Source of the DNA: Planctomycetota bacterium
Lineage (GTDB): Bacteria > Planctomycetota > Phycisphaerae > WQYP01
Assembly: GCA_021838985.1 (NCBI GenBank)
Contig: JAKCCC010000012.1
Coordinates: 1 to 14,152, forward strand
DNA length: 14,152 nucleotides
Direction of reading: 5' to 3'
Made by a program: the position numbers and the translations under genes. This document shows positions 1 to 7,380 of this stretch, piece after piece. A model generated the notes under the pieces. It ran no database searches and was not told where the DNA came from. It saw only the letters and a program-made list of their open reading frames with translations. Position 1 is the first letter of the stretch; each line of letters opens with the position of its first letter.

Positions 1-2
1 TT

Positions 3-2966
3 TCCTACCGGCCGGAGCGCTGGAGCAAAGACATTCAGACGGATCAGGGCCTGCGCCATGTCCTGTTGCACGAATTCATCGCCGATTTCGCCAACTGGGA
101 TAACGCCGCCAATCCGGCGTATCTGAAAGCCGCCCGCGAGCTGGTCCAAGCCGCCCATCCGGAAGAGACGCCGCTGGTGGTTGATCCCTTCGCCGGCGGC
201 GGCTCGATTCCGCTGGAAGCGTTGCGCATCGGCTGCGACGCCTTCGCCAGCGATTTAAATCCCGTGGCGTGCTTGATCCTGAAAGTGATGCTGGAGGATA
301 TTCCGCGGGAAACCCGCCGCAGGGGCGCGGAGAACGCCGAATCATTGGCGGATGAACTCCGCCGGGTGGGAAAGCGGATCAAAGAGGAGGTGGAAAAGGA
401 ACTCGGCGATTTGTATCCCAAAGATCCCGACGGCGCCACACCCATCGCTTACCTCTGGGCGCGAACGGTCAGATGCGAAGCGCCCAACTGCGGCGCGGAA
501 ATACCGCTGGTGCGGTCGTTCTGGCTGTGCAACAAACCGAACCGCAAACGGGCGCTGCGCTACCATGTTCACCGCGGAGGCGCAGAGAGCGCCGAGAAAA
601 ATCTAAAGGAAGCTCCGCGTTCTGGGCGCCTCTGCGGTGATTTTTCCCCCTTTGAGTTCGAGATTTTCGAGCCGAAATCGGAAAAGGATGTTCCCGCCGG
701 TAGCGTGACGCGGGCTAAGGCGACATGCCTGTGTTGCGGGGCGGTTTTGCCGCCGGAGCGAGTACGGGCGCAGTTGTCCCAGCAGCACGGTGGCGCGGAT
801 GTAATTTTTGGTGACAGGCAAGATGCCTGTCCCTCTAGAAAAACAGGTGGGACAGGCTTCCAGCCTGTCAGAATCGGTGGGGCGCGGATGCTGGCCGTCG
901 TGACGCTCAGGTCCGGCCAACCGGGCCGACACTATCGCCTGCCCACCCCGCGTGATTATCAGGCCGTGTGGAAGGCTCAGGGCCGACTCAAGACCATTCT
1001 CGATGAATGGGAGCAGGGCGGAAAGAAGGGGCTTTGTCCCACACCCGACGAGCCGACGCCTGTCGGTGGTGGCTCCGGTGCTGGCCGTGCCTTTAGCCTC
1101 CAAAAATATGGAATGATGAAATTCGGCGATCTTTTCACGGCGCGGCAGAAGGTGGCGCTGGTGCATCTGGCGACCGGCATCGGCGCCGCGGCCCGCGGCA
1201 ATCCAGCCCTGTCGGAACCGTTGGCGTGCGCACTGAGCGTATTTGCGCGATCGTGCAACGGCAATGCACGCCTACACCCGAACAGTTCGCTTGCGCCAGC
1301 CTTCGGGATGCAGACGCTTCCCATCACCTGGACTTTCCCCGAGACGATCATATCCGGCGGACGATCAGAGCATTTTGACGGAGCCCTCCGGGCTGTTGGG
1401 GAGGTGGTCGACGGGCCCGGTATCCCGGCGCGGAGCGGCGGCCAAGTCCAACAGGCCGACGCGCCGGAAGTTCCCCTTCCCAACGACTCATTCGGCATAT
1501 GGTTCACCGACCCGCCTTATTACGACGCCATCCCCTATTCCGACCTCTCGGACCTCTTCCTGGTCTGGCTGAAGCGAGCGCTGCCGGGCAATCCGCTACT
1601 GCGCGATCCGTTCGATCCCGCCAACCCACTTTCGCCGAAACTGCGCGAGGCGGTCCAGGACGAAACCAAGAGGGACGGTGGCCGGCCCAAGGACCGCGCG
1701 TGGTTTGAAGAAAAAATGGCGGCGGCTTTTGCGGAAGGGCGGCGCGTCCTCCGTGAGGACGGCGTCGGCTGCGTGGTATTTGCACACAAAACCACCGAGG
1801 GCTGGGAGGCCCTGCTTTCCGGTCTGATCCGGGGCGGCTGGACGATCACCGGTTCCTGGCCCATTGCCACGGAAAGGAGCTCGCGTCTGCGCGCCCGCGA
1901 CTCCGCCGCACTTGCCACCAGCGTCCACCTTGTTTGCCGCCCGCGGCCGGAGGATGCGCCGGTGGGCGATTGGGGCGAAGTGCTGCGCGAATTGCCCACA
2001 CGCGTCGGCGACTGGATGGAACGGCTGCAGGGCGAGGGCATTCGCGGAGCGGATTTGGTGTTTGCGTGCATCGGGCCGGCGCTGGAGATCTTCAGCCGAT
2101 ACCGCAAAGTGGAAACCGCCGATGGCCGCGAAGTGAAACTGGCCGACTATCTGGAAAAAGTCTGGGAGGTGGTTGGCCGCACAGCGCTGGAAAACGTTTT
2201 AGGCTCGGCGGAGGCGAAGGTGCGTAACGGCGCCGCGGGGGCCTTGGAAGAAGATGCCCGTCTGACGGCCCTGTTTCTGTGGACACTGCAAAGCACCGAT
2301 GTTAAAGCCCCAACCGCTCGGTCCGATGCGTCCGATCCCTCCGAGGACGCCGAATCTGCGGAAACCGAGGACAGCGAAGATACGGAAACCGAGGACAGCG
2401 AAGATACGGAAACCGAGGACGCTGAAATCCACGCACCGGCGAAGCGCCCGGGTGGCTTTGCTTTGGTCTTCGATGTCGCCCGCCGTTTCGCCCAGCCGCT
2501 GGGCGTCGACCTTTCCAAGTGGGAAGGGCGGATCATCCAGACCAGCAAAGGCGTGGTGCGGCTGCTGCCGGTTGGCGAACGGGCCAAGCAGCTTTTCGGC
2601 GAAGAAGGCGCCGCGGTGATGGCCAGCCGGCTGGAAAACTGGGGCGATCCGCAGCAAACGCTGTTTCCAAAAAATGAGGCCGACTCACCGCGGAGGCGCG
2701 GAGAGCGCGGAGCTGAAAAGGGCATATTGAAGGAGGAAGCTTGGCGGGTTCGCGGTGAAGTCACGGCCACCACGCTGGACCGCGTTCACGCGGCGATGCT
2801 GCTGCTGGCCGGCGGCCAGACCAACGGTCTGCGGGCCCTGATTAAGGCCGAACAGCAGCGTGGGCCGGACTTCCTGCGGCTGGCGAACGCCCTGTCGGCG
2901 CTTTATCCTTCCGGCAGCGAAGAAAAGCGGTTATTGGACGCCATGCTGCTGGCCGTGCCGAGGTAG
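3..2966 (+). CDS. DUF1156/COG1743-type adenine-specific DNA methylase with Zn-ribbon (5' partial)
   Basis: The reading frame is open from base 3, so the gene begins before the window; the TTG at 66 is internal. Residues encoded just upstream of it (SYRPERWSKDIQTD) fit the family. Seen: SAM-binding motif DPFAGGGS at nt 183-206, a split Zn-ribbon (CEAPNC at 474-491, a Cys at 528, CLCC at 726-737), and catalytic motif DPPY at 1509-1520 followed by YDAIPYSDLSDLF. This order (motif I, long insert with Zn-ribbon, motif IV) is that of N6-adenine or N4-cytosine methylases of COG1743. The C-terminal part matches the family end (TTLDRVHAAMLL). It probably modifies host DNA for the downstream nuclease and ATPase; target site unknown. 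Oddities: four repeat-like insertions and one acidic tandem repeat, all in frame, interrupt otherwise conserved stretches. The stop lies 13 bp before the next gene. Family assignment is strong; whether the enzyme is active despite the insertions is unknown. Confidence 0.92.
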   Translation, partial: SYRPERWSKDIQTDQGLRHVLLHEFIADFANWDNAANPAYLKAARELVQAAHPEETPLVVDPFAGGGSIPLEALRIGCDAFASDLNPVACLILKVMLEDIPRETRRRGAENAESLADELRRVGKRIKEEVEKELGDLYPKDPDGATPIAYLWARTVRCEAPNCGAEIPLVRSFWLCNKPNRKRALRYHVHRGGAESAEKNLKEAPRSGRLCGDFSPFEFEIFEPKSEKDVPAGSVTRAKATCLCCGAVLPPERVRAQLSQQHGGADVIFGDRQDACPSRKTGGTGFQPVRIGGARMLAVVTLRSGQPGRHYRLPTPRDYQAVWKAQGRLKTILDEWEQGGKKGLCPTPDEPTPVGGGSGAGRAFSLQKYGMMKFGDLFTARQKVALVHLATGIGAAARGNPALSEPLACALSVFARSCNGNARLHPNSSLAPAFGMQTLPITWTFPETIISGGRSEHFDGALRAVGEVVDGPGIPARSGGQVQQADAPEVPLPNDSFGIWFTDPPYYDAIPYSDLSDLFLVWLKRALPGNPLLRDPFDPANPLSPKLREAVQDETKRDGGRPKDRAWFEEKMAAAFAEGRRVLREDGVGCVVFAHKTTEGWEALLSGLIRGGWTITGSWPIATERSSRLRARDSAALATSVHLVCRPRPEDAPVGDWGEVLRELPTRVGDWMERLQGEGIRGADLVFACIGPALEIFSRYRKVETADGREVKLADYLEKVWEVVGRTALENVLGSAEAKVRNGAAGALEEDARLTALFLWTLQSTDVKAPTARSDASDPSEDAESAETEDSEDTETEDSEDTETEDAEIHAPAKRPGGFALVFDVARRFAQPLGVDLSKWEGRIIQTSKGVVRLLPVGERAKQLFGEEGAAVMASRLENWGDPQQTLFPKNEADSPRRRGERGAEKGILKEEAWRVRGEVTATTLDRVHAAMLLLAGGQTNGLRALIKAEQQRGPDFLRLANALSALYPSGSEEKRLLDAMLLAVPR
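313..340 (+). repeat. Degenerate copy of the CCGCGGAGGCGCGGAGA repeat inside the methylase gene
   Basis: CCGCCGCAGGGGCGCGGAGA followed by ACGCCGA resembles the left arm of the two better copies at 568 and 2685. It encodes RRRGAENAE between the conserved LEDIP and LADELRR segments of the methylase. No right arm is visible, so this is a fragment or a chance likeness. Confidence 0.45.
568..640 (+). repeat. 73-bp MITE-like inverted repeat, copy 1, in frame in the methylase gene
   Basis: The left arm TCACCGCGGAGGCGCAGAGA and the right arm GCGCCTCTGCGGTGA are imperfect inverted repeats about 24 bp long that enclose an A-rich centre. The outer ends are TCACCGC and GCGGTGA, as in the copy at 2685-2758. 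The element lies inside the Zn-ribbon region of the methylase and is translated (HRGGAESAEKN...), with no stop or frameshift. The motif looks like a common short interspersed repeat of environmental bacterial genomes (from memory). Confidence 0.75.
813..869 (+). repeat. Paired palindromes (GACAGGCAAGATGCCTGTC type), in frame in the methylase gene
   Basis: Two perfect 8-bp stems with 3-nt loops stand 19 bp apart: GACAGGCA-AGA-TGCCTGTC at 813-831 and GACAGGCT-TCC-AGCCTGTC at 851-869. They encode the segment DRQDACPSRKTGGTGFQPV. It sits exactly between the family-conserved QHGGAD and ARMLAVVT segments, so it reads as an insertion. DRQDACP and GTGFQPV peptides are, from memory, translated forms of a repeat widespread in Planctomycetota/Verrucomicrobiota-like genomes. 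Confidence 0.8.
2361..2420 (+). repeat. 24-bp tandem repeat (2.5 units) encoding an acidic linker
   Basis: Two identical 24-bp units (2361-2384 and 2385-2408) and a 12-bp half unit (2409-2420) encode ETEDSEDT, ETEDSEDT, ETED. Upstream, 2317-2360 is also low complexity (SDASDPSEDAESAE). The stretch forms a strongly acidic, probably disordered linker between the catalytic part and the C-terminal part of the methylase. Exact identity of the two units suggests recent slippage. Confidence 0.9.
2685..2758 (+). repeat. 74-bp MITE-like inverted repeat, copy 2, in frame in the methylase gene
   Basis: The left arm TCACCGCGGAGGCGCGGAGA and the right end CGCGGTGA face each other. Length and termini match the copy at 568-640, and the centre is purine-rich in both. 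The encoded segment SPRRRGERGAEKG...VRGE lies between TLFPK and the conserved TTLDRVHAA near the C-terminus, so it is an in-frame insertion. Confidence 0.75.
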
Positions 2967-2968
2967 GC

Positions 2969-2973
2969 GGAGG
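2969..2973 (+). promoter_or_regulatory. Shine-Dalgarno GGAGG deciding the nuclease start
   Basis: GGAGG ends 6 bp before the ATG at 2980. The longer open frame from 2860 lies inside the methylase gene and lacks such a site, so the start at 2980 is preferred. Confidence 0.7.
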
Positions 2974-2979
2974 CGGAAA

Positions 2980-3924
2980 ATGCAATGCTGGCAGATCAGG
3001 CCGCCAACCCCGGTGCTTAGCTCCATCGCCGACTTCTTCATCCGACACGGCGTCGCGTTAATGGGGCCTGGTGACGCAGGGCCCTGGTCTCGTGACGTCT
3101 ACCGACACGATTACGCCGGCGACAACCGGATCAAGAAATTCGCCGCGGACATGGCCGACGGGGACGCGATACTTCTCCGGACGGGCCCCGCCCAGATTCG
3201 GGCTGTTGGCCTCGTGGTCGGGCCTTACGCATACGAGAGTCGTTTTGACGATGTGCACGGGTTCGACCTTCAGCATTGCCGGCGCGTCCGCTGGTGCAAA
3301 CTCCCGCAGGACTACCAGCTTGGCGGATCGGCCTTCACGAAGGGCCGCTTCTCCCGTGTGCAGGAGTCGCAGGTTCGCGAGTATGTGAGTCGATTCCTCG
3401 CCTCGCCCCCGACCCACTGGCGACAGGCGCCGCTGCCGGGGCTACCGTTGGAGGAGCCGCCCTGGGACGGGGTCCCGCCGACAATAGCAGGCATTACGGC
3501 ACAGGCTCAGGACCTGAGCCCACAGCTCGAAGACCGGCGGAACTTCGGCGAGGCCCCTTCCGAGGCCGAGCTCGTCTGCCACTTCGTCGTGCCGCTCCTG
3601 CGGGCGCTCGGCTGGCCGCCGGAATTAATCGCCGTGGAGTGGCGCGATGTCGACGTTGCGGCTTTCCGTAAACTGCCCCGAGCATCAGAGAACTGTCAGC
3701 TCCTCATAGAAGCCAAACGGCCCGGTGCGGACGTCGAAGTCGCGCTCGAACAGGTGCGGGGGTACGCACAGGAGCTGGGAATACGCAGCGACGTTATCAT
3801 TACCGACGGAATCCGGTATCGGATGTTCGCGGGCGCTGGCTATTTGGAGCCGGTCGCCTACGCCAACCTGAACCGTCTGAGGCCATCAGCCGCCGACCTG
3901 CTCGAGCGAATGAAGAGAATTTAG
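2980..3924 (+). CDS. HsdR-N-like PD-(D/E)XK nuclease with possible PUA/EVE-like N-terminal domain
   Basis: This is a 314-residue protein. Residues 1-105 (MQCWQIRPP..., then GDAILLRTG, IRAVGLVVGPYAY and FDLQHCRRVRW) look like a small beta-barrel of the PUA/EVE kind, folds that can read modified bases; this is inference from pattern only. Residues 195-285 resemble the N-terminal nuclease domain of type I R subunits: helix with E197 (EAELV), HFVVPLLRALGW, D225 in WRDVDVAAF, E244-A-K246 in LLIEAK, then a Q/Y helix (VRGYAQELG) and the strand DVIITDG. D225...E244-x-K246 is the PD-(D/E)XK triad, so a DNA-cutting role is likely. There is no helicase motor; the DUF499 ATPase 13 bp downstream may supply ATP-driven action. 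By eye CTC is the commonest leucine codon (about 13 of 29), while both neighbours prefer CTG, which hints that this gene was acquired separately. It could also be a stand-alone type IV-like enzyme. Confidence 0.72.
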   Translation: MQCWQIRPPTPVLSSIADFFIRHGVALMGPGDAGPWSRDVYRHDYAGDNRIKKFAADMADGDAILLRTGPAQIRAVGLVVGPYAYESRFDDVHGFDLQHCRRVRWCKLPQDYQLGGSAFTKGRFSRVQESQVREYVSRFLASPPTHWRQAPLPGLPLEEPPWDGVPPTIAGITAQAQDLSPQLEDRRNFGEAPSEAELVCHFVVPLLRALGWPPELIAVEWRDVDVAAFRKLPRASENCQLLIEAKRPGADVEVALEQVRGYAQELGIRSDVIITDGIRYRMFAGAGYLEPVAYANLNRLRPSAADLLERMKRI

Positions 3925-3937
3925 GGGGAATTCACCA

Positions 3938-6838
3938 ATGGAACCCTGGTACAAAATCACCACCCCGCGTAAGGAAGTGCGCGAAGGCCGGTCGTTTAAC
4001 CCGGATGAATTCGCCATCCATCTGGAACAGGTCATCGGCGGAACCGCGCCGGAAGATTACCGGGACCCGAAGCAATTTTTCGCCCGCACCTGCTTCACGC
4101 GGGCGCTGCGCGAACATGCGGGTATGGTGCTGCGCCGGCTCTCCGGAGCGACCGTAAACACGGCGCCGGTGATGACGCTGATTACCCAGTTCGGCGGCGG
4201 CAAAACCCACACCCTGACGGCTCTTTACCACTTAGCTACCAGCGGGGCCAAAGCGGCGGATTACCCCGGCATTGGCCAGCTGATAAGCCAAGCCGGCCTG
4301 TCCACCGTGCCGGAGGCTCGAGTCGCGGCGTTCGTGGGCAACGCCTGGGACCCGAAAGCTGGCCGTGAAACGCCATGGATTGACATCGCCTGGCAGTTGG
4401 CCGGTGAAAAGGGTGTGGCCGAATTAGGAAAGTCCGCCCCGACCACGCCGCCGGGGACGGAGGCGCTCCATCGCGTATTTAAGGCGGCCAATGCGCCGGT
4501 GCTGCTGTTGTTTGACGAGGTGCTTAATTTTCTCAATCGCCACCGGGGCATGGCCGATCAATTCCATGCTTTCATTCAGAATTTGACCGTGGCGACCACC
4601 GGCGCCACGCGCGGCGCCGCGGTGATCAGCTTGCCGCGGAGCCAGGTGGAAATGACCGATTGGGATATGCAGTGGCAGGACAAGATCACCAAGGTTGTCC
4701 GGCGCGTGGCCAAGGACCTGATTGCCAACGATGAGGCGGAAATCAGCGACGTGGTGCGGCGCCGGCTTTTTGAGGACCCCCAGACGGAGCAAGCCCGCCA
4801 CACTCTGGAACGGGCGCGGAAAACCGCCGCCCGGATCTATGCCGACTGGTGTTTTGAACGCCGGGCGCAATTGCCGCGGGAATGCACCGCGGTGGACACA
4901 TCCACCACCCAGTCCAAGGCCAGGGATTTCCTGCGCGGCCGCTTCGAGGCCTGCTATCCATTTCATCCGGCTACGCTCTCGGTGTTCCAGAGAAAATGGC
5001 AGTCGCTGTCCCAGTACCAGCAGACGCGCGGCACGTTGGCCATGCTGGCCCAGTGGATTTCCTGGGCCTACAAGGATGGCTATGCGCACGCCCGGCGCGA
5101 GCGGCTGCTTACCCTCGGCTCGGCGCCGCTTCAGGTGCAGGAGTTCCGCGCTGTGGTGCTGGGGCAGTTGGGGGAGTCACGCCTGGAGGCAGCCATCGGC
5201 GTGGACATTGCCGGCGAGCAAGCCCACGCCCGCGCCCTTGATGCGGACACCCAAGGGGCGCTGAAGGACATTCACCGCCGGGTGGCGACGGCGATATTCT
5301 TTGAATCGTCCGGCGGCCAGATCGACAAAGTGGCCCATCTGCCGGAGCTGCGTTTCGCGCTCGGCGAGCCGGAAGTGGAAACCACCACGGTGGACAACGC
5401 CGTGCGCGCCCTGGAGGATCGGTCGTATTACATTCGCACCGTTGGCTCGGACGGTTTTCGCATCGGTTACGAACCCACGATGAAAAAGGTGGTCAGCGAC
5501 CGCCGGGCGTCGCTGGATGAAGAATCCGAAATCAGGCCCGCCATGCGGAGACTCATCGAAGAGCAGTTCCGCCGGGAGGCCAGCGTGCCGGTCATTCCAT
5601 TCCCGGCAGACGGGGCAGCCGTCCCGGACAATCCGAAGCTTACCCTGGTGATCCTGGACCCGACGCAGGAATGGACGGGCCATGGAGTCTGGCGCGAACA
5701 GATTGCCCAGTGGACGCGCCAGCGCGGCCAATCGCCCCGGCTCTATCCGGGCGCGTTGGTCTGGTGCCTGAAAAAGCCCGGCCGCGAGCTGCGCGAAAGC
5801 GTCGCGCTTTCGCTGGCATGGAAGCGCGTCGAGCGGGAGATTGCGGAAGGAACGCTTGGCGGGGACCGCGATCGCGCCGAGCGGGCTGAACTTCATTCCA
5901 AGGTGGTGGCGGCCGAGGCGGCGGCCAAAGACGAGGTGTGGGGCGGATACCGTTTCGCCGTCATGGCCGAGGCCAGGGAGCCGGACGGCCTGAAAGTTAT
6001 AGACCTGGGTGCCGGCCATTCCTCCAGCGGCGAGACGCTGTGCGGCCGGGTTATCACCGCTTTGAAATCCCAGGCGATTCTAAGCGAATCGGTCGGCGCG
6101 GGCTATATCGAACGCAACTGGCCGCCGGCGCTCAAAGAAGCCGGAGCATGGCCGCTGGTGAGCTTGCGACAGAGCTTTTTGAACGGCGCACTGACGCGCC
6201 TGCTGGACCCGGACGCCACCTTGCGCAGCAAAATCGTCGAATTCGTCGGCCAAGGTGATTTTGGTCTCGCCTCCGGGCCGCAGCCGGGCGGCGGCTACGA
6301 GCGCCTCTGGTACGCCGAGCTGCTGGCCCCGGACGAAGTCGCCTTTGAAGCAGGCGTGTTTCTGCTGACCAAGGCAAAGGCCCAGGCGATCAAGAACGTT
6401 GCCGAGCCGGAACAGTTTGCCGTCGGGGGCGAGGGCGCTACCTCGGCGGTCAGGGGCGACGGCGCCACCTCAGCTCGCCTTGTCGAGTTGCCTCCTTCGG
6501 CGACCGGCGGGGGCATCCGCTCGGGCGATCTTTTCAGACCGCAAGCCGGAAACGAAGAGATCCAAACCAAAGGCGGGCAACCGGAAGCCGTCCGCCCGGC
6601 GGAGTCCGCCGCGACCGCGGCGCGTAAGAACTATCGCATCGTCGGCCAAGTGCCGCCCGAACTCTGGAACCGTCTCGGCACCCGGATCTTGCCCAAGCTG
6701 CGCAGCGCCGGCGCTGACCTGCGTGTTGGCGTCGAGTTCCAGATCGCCGTGGAGCCGCGCGCCGCCGCCGCGTTCGAGTCCGACCTTCACCAGATCCTCG
6801 CTGACCTCGGCCTGACCGACCAGGTGCGAGTGGAATAA
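3938..6838 (+). CDS. DUF499/COG1483 P-loop ATPase
   Basis: A 966-residue protein starting at ATG 3938 after an AGGGGGA Shine-Dalgarno. Walker A is GGGKTHT at residues 86-92 in the family-typical context LITQFGGGKTHTLTALYHL; Walker B is LLLFDEVLNF at 189-198 with D193 and E194. The middle region contains the family-like FHPATLSVFQRKW and QQTRGTLAMLAQW segments. The last 70 residues (NYRIVGQVPPELWNRLGTRI...) form the usual C-terminal domain. Between about residues 825 and 905 lies a low-complexity linker made partly of repeat DNA. DUF499 ATPases are recurrent partners of COG1743 methylases in defence islands; their exact role is not established, and an ATP-driven sensing or translocation role is inferred. 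No signal peptide or membrane segment is seen. The gene is intact and ends the cassette. Confidence 0.92.
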   Translation: MEPWYKITTPRKEVREGRSFNPDEFAIHLEQVIGGTAPEDYRDPKQFFARTCFTRALREHAGMVLRRLSGATVNTAPVMTLITQFGGGKTHTLTALYHLATSGAKAADYPGIGQLISQAGLSTVPEARVAAFVGNAWDPKAGRETPWIDIAWQLAGEKGVAELGKSAPTTPPGTEALHRVFKAANAPVLLLFDEVLNFLNRHRGMADQFHAFIQNLTVATTGATRGAAVISLPRSQVEMTDWDMQWQDKITKVVRRVAKDLIANDEAEISDVVRRRLFEDPQTEQARHTLERARKTAARIYADWCFERRAQLPRECTAVDTSTTQSKARDFLRGRFEACYPFHPATLSVFQRKWQSLSQYQQTRGTLAMLAQWISWAYKDGYAHARRERLLTLGSAPLQVQEFRAVVLGQLGESRLEAAIGVDIAGEQAHARALDADTQGALKDIHRRVATAIFFESSGGQIDKVAHLPELRFALGEPEVETTTVDNAVRALEDRSYYIRTVGSDGFRIGYEPTMKKVVSDRRASLDEESEIRPAMRRLIEEQFRREASVPVIPFPADGAAVPDNPKLTLVILDPTQEWTGHGVWREQIAQWTRQRGQSPRLYPGALVWCLKKPGRELRESVALSLAWKRVEREIAEGTLGGDRDRAERAELHSKVVAAEAAAKDEVWGGYRFAVMAEAREPDGLKVIDLGAGHSSSGETLCGRVITALKSQAILSESVGAGYIERNWPPALKEAGAWPLVSLRQSFLNGALTRLLDPDATLRSKIVEFVGQGDFGLASGPQPGGGYERLWYAELLAPDEVAFEAGVFLLTKAKAQAIKNVAEPEQFAVGGEGATSAVRGDGATSARLVELPPSATGGGIRSGDLFRPQAGNEEIQTKGGQPEAVRPAESAATAARKNYRIVGQVPPELWNRLGTRILPKLRSAGADLRVGVEFQIAVEPRAAAAFESDLHQILADLGLTDQVRVE
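6426..6479 (+). repeat. Imperfect 27-bp tandem duplication in the DUF499 linker
   Basis: Two diverged 27-bp units (6426-6452 and 6453-6479) share GGGGCGA, GGCGC and ACCTC blocks. They encode the two GATSA-containing stretches just before the repeat at 6471. This is low-complexity linker coding DNA. Confidence 0.6.
6471..6506 (+). repeat. CTCGCCTTGTCGAG-hairpin repeat, copy 1, in frame in the DUF499 gene
   Basis: CTCGCCTTGTCGAGTTGCC is followed by TCCTTCGGCGACCGG. It has the same body as the copies at 6964-7000 and, inverted, 9191-9222, with a few substitutions. The stem is GTTGCC/GGCGAC and the encoded peptide is ARLVELPPSATGG. Confidence 0.85.
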
Positions 6839-7380
6839 AGACCCGCCAGAAAATAACGTTTACAGAATCGATGAGCCATTTCTCCGTGTAGAACGGCCCT
6901 GCCGGACCCATCGGCCGGCCGCGCTGGTGGGCGGCCGCTGCGTGCAGCTCGCCTCGCCGGGGGCGAGCAGGCTTTGTCGAGTCGCCTTCTTCGGCGACCG
7001 GGGAAAATCCCCTGGTGGCAGGGCTGGTCCCCGGTGTGCACCACGAAGGCCGGAAGTTGAAGGCTTTCCGCCGCCCCGTCAACTAAATCTAAATGGGAAC
7101 GCGGAAGGAATCGGTAGTAGAGGATCCGCTGCGGTGACACACTCCGGGGTGCCGCCGAACCGGTGGGCCAGCCACGGCAGTTCAGGCGGCGTCCACCGGG
7201 GCGGCTCTTCGACCTGCTGCGGGGGGCGGTCACGCAGTGCCAGCCGGTGATCCAAGGGCGCCTTCCGCGTTCCTAATTAGTCCGCGGAAATCTGGCCCAG
7301 AGGAGGCCGAGGATAAACCGAGGAACGAAACGGAGACGCGATTAGAAGTGGCGGACATAAACACCCCTTGCGTCCCTGTT
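6839..7380. other. 542-bp convergent intergenic stretch with no supported gene
   Basis: The stretch lies between the ends of the DUF499 gene and cysC, which converge. It holds the hairpin repeat at 6964-7000 and other GC-rich sequence, including a GGGGAAAATCCCC palindrome at 6999-7011. A 148-codon minus-strand open frame (6787-7233) is arginine/proline-rich, runs through the repeat and into the DUF499 gene, and is not supported. I see no clear intrinsic terminator with a T-run for either flanking gene. Confidence 0.6.
6964..7000 (+). repeat. CTCGCCTTGTCGAG-hairpin repeat, copy 2
   Basis: GAGCAGGCTTTGTCGA is followed by a perfect hairpin GTCGCC-TTCTTC-GGCGAC (6981-6998). Same orientation as the copy inside the DUF499 gene 490 bp upstream. 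Confidence 0.88.

Noticed and set aside
2147..2773. 208-codon minus-strand frame rich in Ser/Val repeats
   Set aside because: The low-complexity translation comes from the antisense of the acidic tandem repeat in the methylase.
2860..2979. Earlier in-frame start for the nuclease gene
   Set aside because: It would overlap the methylase end by over 100 bp, has Arg/Cys-rich shadow-like sequence and lacks a ribosome site; ATG 2980 has GGAGG.
5177..6019. 280-codon minus-strand open frame inside the DUF499 gene
   Set aside because: It is the shadow of an intact conserved gene with no ribosome site or recognisable product.
3..6838. Classical type I R-M, BREX or DISARM system
   Set aside because: No HsdS, HsdR motor, PglZ, BrxL, DrmA/DrmB helicase or phospholipase gene is visible; only the methylase, nuclease and DUF499 ATPase are present, though genes before the window are unseen.
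6787..7233. 148-codon minus-strand frame in the gap after the DUF499 gene
   Set aside because: Arg/Pro-rich, passes through an interspersed repeat and into the DUF499 gene end; no family likeness.
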